NCBI GenBank assembly: GCA_910577115.1
Contig: CAJTMC010000001.1
Location: 124,001 to 188,000, forward strand
Origin: an uncultured Lachnospiraceae bacterium
Lineage (GTDB): Bacteria > Bacillota > Clostridia > Lachnospirales > Lachnospiraceae
Direction of reading: 5' to 3'
DNA: 64,000 bases
The translations under genes were made by a program, and so were the position numbers. The first letter of the stretch is position 1. Each line of letters begins with the position of its first letter. This document shows positions 15,819 through 24,492 of this stretch, piece after piece. The notes under the pieces were generated by a model that did not search any database, was not told where the DNA came from, and saw only the letters and a program-made list of their open reading frames with translations.

Positions 15819-17525
15819 CTATAATTCCTCCACTGTAATGCCAAAACGCGGCAAAACATGAATACAGGTATCCATATATTTTCGTTCCACAGGATTGTCC
15901 AACTCATTTACAACAAACCGGTACCGGATTCCCATAAATCCACCATAAATCTCTCCAAATATGTCACAATCATACTCCATATCGTCATCACAAAATCTCT
16001 GCTTCCGGATTCCTCTGGAAATCTTTTTTGTATACAAATACTTTCCTGCCGGAACTACTACAATACTATTTTTCAAATCCTGTAGTGCCTCATTTACAAT
16101 CTGTATCCGCTCTTCCAAAGTGTAATTCAGGTTTGAATCTTCCGAAATAAACAAATATAGCATATCAACCTTCTTGAGAGCTGCTTCCACCGCTTTTTTG
16201 TGCCTGTCCGTGAACGGGTCTGCAAGCAACGCCATAGCGCCTTTTATGTTGGAAGTGCCTTCCCTTAACAGAGCATTATTCTCCATATAAAGCAGCACCT
16301 CAGACATAATCTCACTGCCTATGTAATAATCCTGAATGCGCCTTAATTCGCCGGATAAGCCTTTTGGTTCAAAGAGGTTATGTTTTTCAAAATCCTGATA
16401 AATGCGTTGTGCTAAACATTTATTTACTTTATAATTACAATGTTCCGGAGTATCCAATATATCATCCTTCAAATCTGCAATGCCTAAAAATTCATCTGTC
16501 AGATCTCCCACATAGACACACTTTCCAGATATTTCTTCTGTCAGCCATCTTTTTTCTACATAAATAACGGCAATGTCTTTTTCACTTAGTTTATCCGTCA
16601 TCATCCTTGAGAAAAAATTAGTCATGTTAAACATTCCTCTGTTGACAACCTGAATCTGTAAATCCGTCTGTAAATTTAGCATTTTTTGGAAATAGGATTC
16701 TATTGTCTGGCTGTTCCTGCAATAAGCCCCCACAATAGTACATGGTCCGTAAAATATGATACGTTTGCTTGAATTTGTGGGATTATCCTCTGTAAACCGT
16801 GTACCGTCTGCACAATGATAAAATTCGCCTTGCATGTCAACAATTTCCGACACGCCTTTTATCATTTCCGTATGAAAATTTCCAAATTCTTTTTTCAGGC
16901 TCATAACGGCATCTGATTCTCCAAGGAAAAAATTCCACTGACTTTTTGTCAAATCCTTCCAATAGATTTCTTCATTTTCTTTGTCAAAACCGGATCTTCT
17001 TCTGCCCGCAATTTTCTTTAAAACTGCCGCATTATCTGAATAATACAAAACAACCCGAGCTTTCGTATTTGTAAGAAAACGATTCAGTTCCCTTCTGTGC
17101 CACTGTTTTTTTAAATATCTGGAAATCACCAGTGACATTATCTGATCCTGTCTGATATCGTAACGCACCGTTCTTGTCATCACACCTTCTAACCGGCCGC
17201 TGCTGTTTACTACCGGAAATTCAAAAAAGGTCTTAAGCCTTTCAAAAAAATCAGCTGCCTTTTCTTCGTCTATCTGAGCCGTAGATGAAAAATGCCGATT
17301 AATCTCAAGCGTGTCTTTACATCCGGCATAATATCTTTCCAAATCTCCAATTGATACCACGCCAAGCAGTATTCCATCCTCTTCGATATACAGAACTTCC
17401 CATGCATCATGCACAAATCGCCGATATGCAATTTCCGCCCTGACATCCTCAGGGAAATCGGCAATATCAATTACCGATTGTAATTTCTCTCTTGGAATAT
17501 ACTGATACATACTTCCCTTTTCCAT
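15819..17525 (-). CDS. CBS-domain protein with SGNH-like middle and CitC-like adenylyltransferase C-terminus
   Basis: 568 residues. Residues about 10-130 hold two CBS-like halves (EVLYIEEDGILLGVVSIGDLER, FEFPVVNSSGRLEGVMTR), which often bind adenosine nucleotides. Residues about 265-360 begin RIIFYGPCTIVGAYC and resemble the SGNH-like region found in related proteins, with the usual GDS replaced. The C-terminal third matches citrate-lyase-ligase (CitC) features: ALLADPFTDRH in place of NPFTxGH, YLFISEDS, LEERIQIV, and IYGGFMGIRYRFVVNE. No citrate lyase genes are present, so a different acid or pantetheine-type group may be adenylylated. ATG 17525 has GAAGG upstream; ATG 17510 is an alternative. 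Confidence 0.72.
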   Translation of the reverse strand: MEKGSMYQYIPREKLQSVIDIADFPEDVRAEIAYRRFVHDAWEVLYIEEDGILLGVVSIGDLERYYAGCKDTLEINRHFSSTAQIDEEKAADFFERLKTFFEFPVVNSSGRLEGVMTRTVRYDIRQDQIMSLVISRYLKKQWHRRELNRFLTNTKARVVLYYSDNAAVLKKIAGRRRSGFDKENEEIYWKDLTKSQWNFFLGESDAVMSLKKEFGNFHTEMIKGVSEIVDMQGEFYHCADGTRFTEDNPTNSSKRIIFYGPCTIVGAYCRNSQTIESYFQKMLNLQTDLQIQVVNRGMFNMTNFFSRMMTDKLSEKDIAVIYVEKRWLTEEISGKCVYVGDLTDEFLGIADLKDDILDTPEHCNYKVNKCLAQRIYQDFEKHNLFEPKGLSGELRRIQDYYIGSEIMSEVLLYMENNALLREGTSNIKGAMALLADPFTDRHKKAVEAALKKVDMLYLFISEDSNLNYTLEERIQIVNEALQDLKNSIVVVPAGKYLYTKKISRGIRKQRFCDDDMEYDCDIFGEIYGGFMGIRYRFVVNELDNPVERKYMDTCIHVLPRFGITVEEL

Positions 17526-17577
17526 AAATCAACCTTCGTCTCCATTCACGAAACCGCCCCTGTGGGGCCATGAGCAG

Positions 17578-18864
17578 CTATAAAATATAAAAAATCTCCT
17601 CTATATCACTGCCTGCTAAATATTCATCGATTCCGAGTCCGGATAATTTCTGTGTCATCTGAAGGTACATCCCGCTGTCGCGGATTACCGCTACAATAAT
17701 GAGTGCTCCAGAATACTTTTTAACTGCATCATCTATTTTTAATACCTGCTTTCCTGCCAGGACATTTTCTGAAGGCTCCTTTGATACTGCAAAACAGGCT
17801 ATCTTATGATAATATCCTTCATTGTACAAACTGCGGAATACAAGATCACCCTTTTTTCCGGCTCCGTAAATAATGATGCTTTCGCAGTTATCCAGTCTTT
17901 GTTTTATCACATTTTTCCCAGTGATTACCCGGCTGCAAATCTCATCCGGATTTTTGACCACCTCACGGAACCAGCTGTCAGTCGTTTGGTTCTCTTTTAT
18001 ATATGCCTTATATTTTTGGTAATCAGATACAAGCTGGTTGCAAAACATCCTTTTATATTCATCAGCTATCCTGTAAAATGTTCCGCGTGCCCGAATCAAA
18101 CGATAAATATAACAGTAAGGCAGAAATTTTTCCTCGCCTCTTTGCTTTAACAACATTTCAACATATTCATATTCCTTTGTCATCGCCATCATTTTTTCCG
18201 TGCTCTTTACGGAAGCCTCAGGATTATCCTGACGATAGTAATAAAATGCCCTGTCAATCCACATAGCTCGTTCGGCATACATACATGTCAGCAGCCAAAA
18301 CCCGTTATCCTGATAAGACGCACCCTGCGTTTCATGGAATTTTATATTTTTTTGTTGTAAAAAACTCCGCCTGTAAATCCCTGTCCAAATATTCATAAAA
18401 AAAGTAAAAAATATATTTCTGTCAACGTCCTGCAAAACCTTATTATAATAAGAAGCTAACGCATTCACATGTTTGTTACTCAAATAATCCGCTGTTTCCC
18501 ACCAGTAATAAGCATCTGATTTTACCATATCAAGCTGATGTAACTGTGCCATATTGTATAATGTTTCATACATATCGTCAGCAATACGGTCATCGCTCTC
18601 AACAATACCGATAAACTCCCCCTCTGCCATGGCGATACCGGCATTCATTGCAGCACCATACCCTGCATTTGTCCGGTGCGCAACACGCACCCTTGCATCC
18701 TTAGATGCATATGTATCAAGGATAGAGCCGCTGCGATCTGTAGAGCCGTCATCAATACATATAATCTCAATATCCTCCAATGTCTGCGCCAAAATACTCT
18801 CAATGCATTTTCCGATATATTTTTCCACATTATAAACCGGAACTATAACCGACACCTTACGCAT
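17578..18864 (-). CDS. GT2 glycosyltransferase with C-terminal Rossmann module
   Basis: 428 residues. The GT-A domain begins VSVIVPVYNVEKYIGKC, with CIDDGSTDRSG, the GIVESDD metal-site equivalent of DXD, and a GASYQDNGFW segment. Residues about 315-425 form the cluster's Rossmann module (IIIYGAGKKGDLVF, ALIIVAVI). It likely adds a sugar to the growing surface glycan at the inner membrane face. The gene follows the TagB/TagF-like gene closely, consistent with the same assembly line. Confidence 0.88.
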   Translation of the reverse strand: MRKVSVIVPVYNVEKYIGKCIESILAQTLEDIEIICIDDGSTDRSGSILDTYASKDARVRVAHRTNAGYGAAMNAGIAMAEGEFIGIVESDDRIADDMYETLYNMAQLHQLDMVKSDAYYWWETADYLSNKHVNALASYYNKVLQDVDRNIFFTFFMNIWTGIYRRSFLQQKNIKFHETQGASYQDNGFWLLTCMYAERAMWIDRAFYYYRQDNPEASVKSTEKMMAMTKEYEYVEMLLKQRGEEKFLPYCYIYRLIRARGTFYRIADEYKRMFCNQLVSDYQKYKAYIKENQTTDSWFREVVKNPDEICSRVITGKNVIKQRLDNCESIIIYGAGKKGDLVFRSLYNEGYYHKIACFAVSKEPSENVLAGKQVLKIDDAVKKYSGALIIVAVIRDSGMYLQMTQKLSGLGIDEYLAGSDIEEIFYIL

Positions 18865-18888
18865 TCGATTCTCCTTCCCCGTTCCCTG

Positions 18889-20385
18889 TCAGCACATGCC
18901 CATAATTTTCAAAAATCTTTCACTATTTTTATCATCCTGATACTCGTGAACATAATCCCTGATTTCTCTTCGCTGCTTCGCATATACATCTGTCCCTTTT
19001 TTCACATTTTGGATAAAACGGAACATATCCTCACACGCATACAACTTTTCTCCGGGCATATAAGCAAACGGTTTCTCTACTGAAAAACCAATCTTATAAT
19101 CCTCCAAATCATCCACTGTGTATGCAATCGGACGGTCTAAAAGCATATAGTCAAAAGCAATGGATGAATAATCAGTAATCAGGGCATCCGTTTCCCTCAT
19201 AAGGGAATGGATTGTAAAATCATATTGATCCAACACATCCTGCGGGAGAAAAACAATATTTTTATAATGATCTATTTTGTAAACGGATAAGTCCTGATGC
19301 GGATGCGGTTTGATGACTAATTTCACATCCGTTTTTCCCAAGTACTCCTCCAGTAAGTCAAACTCTTTTTTTAATTTTATCAAAGGAATTCCTAAGGGAG
19401 CCGTATGTTTCACGTCATTGCGCTTTATGGTTTTTGACTGCCGGAGTGTTGGAAGCCACAGAATATATTTTTTCCCTGTCTCCCACAGCCCTAAAGTCTG
19501 TAACACATTCTTTTGTTTATACAGAAAATCCAGCCGCGGAGAACCGCATATTATCAGCTTTTCTTTTACAATACTTTCCTGTTCCGCTGCAAGCTCCGCA
19601 TAGTTTCGTGAAGTACAGATTGCCCCGTCCACTTCTTGGGGTATACATATTTTTCCCTTTACATTTTTAAGCATAAAAGTTCCATGTTTTAAGTAAACTG
19701 CAATCTGCTCACTTCTTACTTTTGGTATAATCTTATTTTCATAATATAAGTAACGGGCAGTATTGCGGTAATACTTGTCCTTCCAAATACCAGTCAAATC
19801 GGGGATTTTGTTATAAAGGTTTCTATCTATAAAAGCTACATGTCTGATATGGGAAAAATTCTTTGAATGATTGCATAACCAGACAATCCGATACTTTTTT
19901 AATAAGCCATGCGCTGACATATATTCGTACAATGCCAGTGCATTTTCTCTGTTGTCCCCCTCCCCCTGAAACATCACAGTATTTGTCAATGGCAGTTTCG
20001 CAATTAAGGCGTCCATTTTTTTCTCTGACAGATAATGGTATTCCGGACATCGGTACACCGGAGTATGTCTCAGCTCTTTATATCCACTTAGCTGTTCCAG
20101 CACCTCACTATACTGCTTTATCGTGACAACAATCATCGTTTTCCTGCCAATGTGGTTTCTCATATATTGGGCAGAACGGATTGGCACCTGCATCTCCCCC
20201 AGCATTTTGGATGTTCCCCACAGTTCCTGATTATTATCCACAATATAATCAACATATTTTTCAAAATGATATTCCTTAAATTTTTGGAATACGCCGTCAA
20301 GTTTCCTTCCCGCACCAAAAATAACCATTCTCTTATTCTTAAGCTTACGCAAAAGCGTATGTGCACTGATTTGTTTTGTTTTCAT
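18889..20385 (-). CDS. CDP-glycerol glycerophosphotransferase-like (TagB/TagF family) with N-terminal Rossmann module
   Basis: About 498 residues from ATG 20385, whose first base is the last base of the preceding stop (TGATG). Residues 20-120 are the Rossmann module (RMVIFGAGRKLDGVF, YIVDNNQELWG). The rest matches TagB/TagF-type polymer transferases: AVYLKHGTF, LIICGSPRLDFL, KLVIKPHPHQD, and DALITDYSSIAFDYMLL. These enzymes transfer polyol phosphate from CDP-polyol to glycans or teichoic acid. The polyol could be glycerol, ribitol or another alcohol. Confidence 0.87.
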   Translation of the reverse strand: MKTKQISAHTLLRKLKNKRMVIFGAGRKLDGVFQKFKEYHFEKYVDYIVDNNQELWGTSKMLGEMQVPIRSAQYMRNHIGRKTMIVVTIKQYSEVLEQLSGYKELRHTPVYRCPEYHYLSEKKMDALIAKLPLTNTVMFQGEGDNRENALALYEYMSAHGLLKKYRIVWLCNHSKNFSHIRHVAFIDRNLYNKIPDLTGIWKDKYYRNTARYLYYENKIIPKVRSEQIAVYLKHGTFMLKNVKGKICIPQEVDGAICTSRNYAELAAEQESIVKEKLIICGSPRLDFLYKQKNVLQTLGLWETGKKYILWLPTLRQSKTIKRNDVKHTAPLGIPLIKLKKEFDLLEEYLGKTDVKLVIKPHPHQDLSVYKIDHYKNIVFLPQDVLDQYDFTIHSLMRETDALITDYSSIAFDYMLLDRPIAYTVDDLEDYKIGFSVEKPFAYMPGEKLYACEDMFRFIQNVKKGTDVYAKQRREIRDYVHEYQDDKNSERFLKIMGMC

Positions 20386-21626
20386 CAGCATCCCTCATTT
20401 TGATACATTTTTGTCTCCAAACAGGTGTCGCTCTCATATAACGCGCCATACGGTCTTCCCCATATGACATCACCTTCCGCTATTCCCATTTCTGCCAGCT
20501 GTTTTTTAATTTCTTTAAAGACTGCCTGCTTCCAAACTGCCACAAGAACATAGTCATACTTCACTCCCTTAAGATATTCTATCGGCTGCACATCAAGTTC
20601 CCTTTCCTGATACTTTTCATAGTCCCTGTCTACCCATCCACACAGTTCAATGTTGGCACAGTCTTTCATCTCCTTCCAATAATCAACACCGACCTTTCCT
20701 GCGCCGTAAAGAACGATTCTCCTTTTTTGCGAAAGAAAAACGGAAGGATCCAGCCTGTATGGTTCCTTATATACCGGTTTCCCTGTATCGGCAAGTTCAA
20801 GCTTATCATTTATGGCATGGCGTGTCTCATCCAGTAAATACTTTCCCAATTGCCGCAGCAAATACTCTCGTTCATCATGTTCATCAAATATCTTTTTTAC
20901 ATATTTATAAAAAGATGTCAGCTCTATAAGGTAATCCTGATTTTGTGACTGACAGGTGCTTCCGTCGCGAATGCAATAGTGATAGTAAATATCATCCGTA
21001 AAGCATACCTTAATATTTTTAAACACAAGACGAAATAATACAGCCTTATCTTCCGCATAACGTATATCACTGCTTACATGATTCATACTCTCTTCCAAGG
21101 TATCCCTGAAATATAATTTTGCAACATTGTATGGCAGTATTCCGTAACGGTCCGTATCTTTATAATAAAATAAGTCTTTTGCAATTTTTTTTGTCTCATA
21201 TACACCGCTCGGTATTGCATTTCTTTTTTCAATTGTTATATCTTCCATATCCACATATACATTTGTGCATACCAGCGAACAGTCATATCTCCGAATTGCC
21301 TGTACCATCGCCTCCAAAAGATTTGGTTCAATCCAGTCATCCGAATCAACAAACATGACAAATTCTCCGCGGCAAAACCGAACCCCGTCTCTTCTTGCGG
21401 CTAAAGCACCTTGATTCGGTTGGCTGATAATCTGTATTCTGTCATCCTTTGCGGCATATTTTTCACATACAGACAAAGAACCATCCGTCGATCCGTCATT
21501 TACCAATATTATTTCCATATTAATATATGTCTGGCTTAGAATACTGTCCAAACACCGTGGAAGAAACTCCAGCGTATTATAAATCGGGACTACCACCGAA
21601 ACCAGTGGCTCTGATTTTATGTTCAT
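20385..21626 (-). CDS. GT2 glycosyltransferase with C-terminal Rossmann module
   Basis: 413 residues. The N-terminal GT-A domain has VSVVVPIYNTLEFLPRC, LVNDGSTDGS and the MFVDSDDWI metal motif, then RYAEDKAVLFRL. Residues about 298-405 are the Rossmann module (RIVLYGAGKVGVDYW, CGWVDRDYEKYQ, YVLVAVWKQ), one of the clearest examples. The start overlaps the stop of the sulfatase-like gene (ATGA), with AAGGAGA upstream. Confidence 0.9.
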   Translation of the reverse strand: MNIKSEPLVSVVVPIYNTLEFLPRCLDSILSQTYINMEIILVNDGSTDGSLSVCEKYAAKDDRIQIISQPNQGALAARRDGVRFCRGEFVMFVDSDDWIEPNLLEAMVQAIRRYDCSLVCTNVYVDMEDITIEKRNAIPSGVYETKKIAKDLFYYKDTDRYGILPYNVAKLYFRDTLEESMNHVSSDIRYAEDKAVLFRLVFKNIKVCFTDDIYYHYCIRDGSTCQSQNQDYLIELTSFYKYVKKIFDEHDEREYLLRQLGKYLLDETRHAINDKLELADTGKPVYKEPYRLDPSVFLSQKRRIVLYGAGKVGVDYWKEMKDCANIELCGWVDRDYEKYQERELDVQPIEYLKGVKYDYVLVAVWKQAVFKEIKKQLAEMGIAEGDVIWGRPYGALYESDTCLETKMYQNEGC

Positions 21627-22867
21627 TGCCCTGTCTCCTTGTCAAAAGCAATATCAATCTTCCCAAACTTCATCTCATCCAACATATCTTTTTCACTTCG
21701 GTCTCCAGCCATATAAAGTTCCAACACTTTATCATACAGAACATCCCTCAATTCATAAAATTTTTGCCTTAAAATCCTCTGCTCTCTTTTGCTCCAAAAA
21801 TAATAAAAATGAAACTGAAAAAATTCCTGATTCTTTTTATTTGATTTTAAAATACCATTTTCATAGGCAAAGAAACGCAGTATATTGTTCTGGCATGCCG
21901 GATCCATTTTTGTATCATACATTTCCAATCCCCTGCTTGAAACCATTAATAAATACCGTCCATCGGTAACAGAATAGGCTTTATTAAAGCTCTCCGCTCT
22001 AATCGGCTGAGCAGCATACGCATTTCGGGAAACCGCATATTGGCGGTTTGGTAAATGCTCAATTGATTTACCATTTACCAAAGTCATAATCATCTCTCTT
22101 AAATCAGAAGTTTGTACGAGTCTTTGCTCATGTTCCGGTTCTTTCCTGCATATGCCATCCCATATTATCAACGGTGTGTGAATCAGGAGATTGTTTGGTT
22201 CAATTGCATGTGTTAATCCGTTATGCATACCATGGCCCCAGTAGTCATCTCCATGATCACCGTATAATACAATGACCGTGTTCTCCAGCAAATTCTTGTC
22301 TTTCAAAAGATTTAACAAGTCTTTGCAGCAACGATCCATACAACGGTAACCGGCTTCCCAGTAATCTGTTTCCATTCCATAGTTGCCGATATCCAAAAAG
22401 CGGGAAAAGCTAAGATTACTGATATAATTACAAGCCATTAATGCAAAAGGCTGATGATCCATTATAATGTCAAAAGAATCAACATATTCTGAATACTTGC
22501 GTATCAATTCCATTTGGTTCTTAAATCCTGCAATATGTCTTTTCTCCGCACTTTCTCGATCTCCGCCTTCAGGATAAATATAAATTCCTGCATGGTATCC
22601 TTGTTCTTTCAAATCATCAAAAAGTGAAGAAATATAGCAATACTCTTTCGGAATAGCAGCGAGTGAATCGCATCCCTCATAAAGATTCATCCCGCCATAT
22701 AGCAAATCCCCTACAACCATGAGGGTAGAAGTCGCAGTGGAATAATAATTTTCAAATGTTTTACACTTCTTTTCCAACTCGCTTACAGTCGGAAATAAAT
22801 CCCGATTCATTTTATAATTGAGCAAATTAAGGCTTTCTAAATGCAATAACAATAGATTCTTTTTCAA
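21623..22867 (-). CDS. Soluble sulfatase/alkaline-phosphatase-superfamily protein
   Basis: About 414 residues. An N-terminal LLLLHLESLNLLN strand carries the metal-binding Glu, YYSTATSTLM offers the Thr nucleophile, and VIVLYGDHGDDYWGHGMH supplies Asp/His metal ligands, as in sulfatases, LTA synthase and phosphoethanolamine transferases. There is no signal peptide and no membrane segment, unlike LTA synthase, so it probably acts in the cytosol on a phospho- or sulfo-ester of a precursor. A TTG start at 22867 overlaps the previous stop (TTGA) and has GGGGAAA upstream; a GTG at 22882 is possible but lacks a ribosome site. Confidence 0.75.
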   Translation of the reverse strand: MKKNLLLLHLESLNLLNYKMNRDLFPTVSELEKKCKTFENYYSTATSTLMVVGDLLYGGMNLYEGCDSLAAIPKEYCYISSLFDDLKEQGYHAGIYIYPEGGDRESAEKRHIAGFKNQMELIRKYSEYVDSFDIIMDHQPFALMACNYISNLSFSRFLDIGNYGMETDYWEAGYRCMDRCCKDLLNLLKDKNLLENTVIVLYGDHGDDYWGHGMHNGLTHAIEPNNLLIHTPLIIWDGICRKEPEHEQRLVQTSDLREMIMTLVNGKSIEHLPNRQYAVSRNAYAAQPIRAESFNKAYSVTDGRYLLMVSSRGLEMYDTKMDPACQNNILRFFAYENGILKSNKKNQEFFQFHFYYFWSKREQRILRQKFYELRDVLYDKVLELYMAGDRSEKDMLDEMKFGKIDIAFDKETGQ

Positions 22868-23262
22868 CTTTGATTTCCCCACACACAGACCGAATCAATC
22901 AATTCCTCAACCGAAATAATCGTTCCAGTCACAAACTTTAGCAGCAAAGTTTCCACTTCTTCCACATCCGATACTGCTGCAATAATTGCCATGTCAACAT
23001 CTTCCTGCTTGTCTGCATCATCCGGCCGCACCACATTGCTGTATATATCATCACCTAATGCCGACCTGTCCATCACCCATCTGACAGAAAATCCCTGCAA
23101 TTCCCTGACAAGATGCCTTCCCAATATACCGTACCCATAAATGCCAACCCGTTGAATTTGGAATTTTCTTAAATAATCTGAAATTTGTTTTCCCTCTTCA
23201 ATATTTGACATCCATTTATCCAAACATATCAAATTTTTTACATGCTTCTCTTCTCTTGTCAT
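22864..23262 (-). CDS. Stand-alone Rossmann module protein
   Basis: About 132 residues from ATG 23262 with GGAG upstream. Apart from a short helical lead, it consists of the Rossmann module that is fused to many enzymes in this cluster: QRVGIYGYGILGRHL near residue 38, VRWVMDRSALG, and a VDMAIIAAVSDVEEV strand. No catalytic domain is attached. It most resembles the C-terminal domain of the neighbouring GT2 at 23306 (IAIYGGGILGKHL). It may bind a nucleotide or nucleotide sugar, or act as a protein-interaction subunit; neither is shown. Confidence 0.75.
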   Translation of the reverse strand: MTREEKHVKNLICLDKWMSNIEEGKQISDYLRKFQIQRVGIYGYGILGRHLVRELQGFSVRWVMDRSALGDDIYSNVVRPDDADKQEDVDMAIIAAVSDVEEVETLLLKFVTGTIISVEELIDSVCVWGNQS

Positions 23263-23305
23263 CACAACGCTCCAATTTCATTATGCATCATACATTTGTT
23301 TACTG

Positions 23306-24478
23306 TTAATCCATCATCAGCTTACAATCCGCATTATAAATTACGGTTTCTATTGACATCATTTCGAAATCGTATTGTTTTCTTAAATCTTCACGAATTT
23401 TTTCGTATTCCATAATCGGTGTAATAATGATTGCATCTACTTGTTCTATTTGTTCACCCGGAATAACCGTTTTTGTCCCCGGTATATCCGCCTTTGTATT
23501 TTTATCCATAAAGCATACTACTGCGACATCCGTCTCTCTCAATTCATAATACAAGTGTTTCCCCAGTATACCGCCACCGTAAATTGCTATCCTTTCTATC
23601 CCCATATTATGGAAAAATTCATTAACCGTAACTTCGCGGTCCCGCAAAACCATCCACATTTCTAATATTTGCCTGTAAACCACTTGTTTTCTATATTTTT
23701 CTTCAGACAATACATTTGGTCTCGAACAGGTTCTAGTCTGCCTGATTCTTGTTTCTTCTTCTGGTGACAAATAATCAAAGGTTCGCATTTTCGACAGCAT
23801 TTCATACACTGAGGCATTCATTTCATCTGTATTTTTTGATGTGTTTACATCTGAAATCAAATGCCAGTACAATACCTTATTATGTATCTTTATTTTTTTA
23901 TTTTGACTGAACATTAACATCCATAAAAAATAATCATCTGCACCATTATTTTTTAAAATATTACAAACCCATTCCTTAGGAATTGCTGTTCTTCTGATCA
24001 AAACCTGTCCGGGAGAAACAATCTGATTATAGCCTTTCCAATATTCCTCTTTCCCAACAGCCCTATCCAACTCTTCCTGATTCCTGTATATCAAATCGCT
24101 CCGATTCTTCCCATTGCATATTATCGCATCTGCAGCTCCCAGTTCCGCAATCTGCTCTCTTATATATACCGGACTGATTATATCATCCTGATCCAAAAAT
24201 AATACATAATCACCGGACGAATGAAGTAACCCCTGTGCTCTCGAAAAATGGATTCCGCTGTTTTGTTTATTTGTTACCTCAATCCACGAAATGTTCTCCA
24301 TCAACCGGTCTTTGATCTCCAGCTTCTCATCCGGAAAATCATTAACCAAAACCATCTCAATACTTACCGGTTCAATTTTATTAACAGATTTCCAATTTTC
24401 TTCCAGCATATAAGCCAAATGCGATATAAATGAATTTCCCTTGTATATGGGTATTATGACACTGACTTTCCTTTCCAT
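23306..24478 (-). CDS. GT2 glycosyltransferase with C-terminal Rossmann module
   Basis: About 390 residues from ATG 24478 (MERKVSVIIPIYKGN), 14 bases after the preceding stop. The GT-A domain shows MVLVNDFPDEK, a YVLFLDQDDII metal motif and a NGADDYFLWM segment. Residues about 275-385 are the Rossmann module (RIAIYGGGILGKHL, VVCFMDKNTKAD, AIIITPIMEY). The nearly identical module in the downstream stand-alone protein suggests duplication or splitting between the two genes. Confidence 0.87.
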   Translation of the reverse strand: MERKVSVIIPIYKGNSFISHLAYMLEENWKSVNKIEPVSIEMVLVNDFPDEKLEIKDRLMENISWIEVTNKQNSGIHFSRAQGLLHSSGDYVLFLDQDDIISPVYIREQIAELGAADAIICNGKNRSDLIYRNQEELDRAVGKEEYWKGYNQIVSPGQVLIRRTAIPKEWVCNILKNNGADDYFLWMLMFSQNKKIKIHNKVLYWHLISDVNTSKNTDEMNASVYEMLSKMRTFDYLSPEEETRIRQTRTCSRPNVLSEEKYRKQVVYRQILEMWMVLRDREVTVNEFFHNMGIERIAIYGGGILGKHLYYELRETDVAVVCFMDKNTKADIPGTKTVIPGEQIEQVDAIIITPIMEYEKIREDLRKQYDFEMMSIETVIYNADCKLMMD

Positions 24479-24492
24479 TGCTACGCCCCGTC

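Noticed and set aside
17555..17575. Short CCCC/GGGG hairpin between two genes as a terminator
   Set aside because: The stem is only four to six pairs with no T run, and the genes on both sides look co-transcribed.
21623..22867. LTA synthase or phosphoethanolamine transferase
   Set aside because: No membrane segments or export signal are present, so only the superfamily is called.
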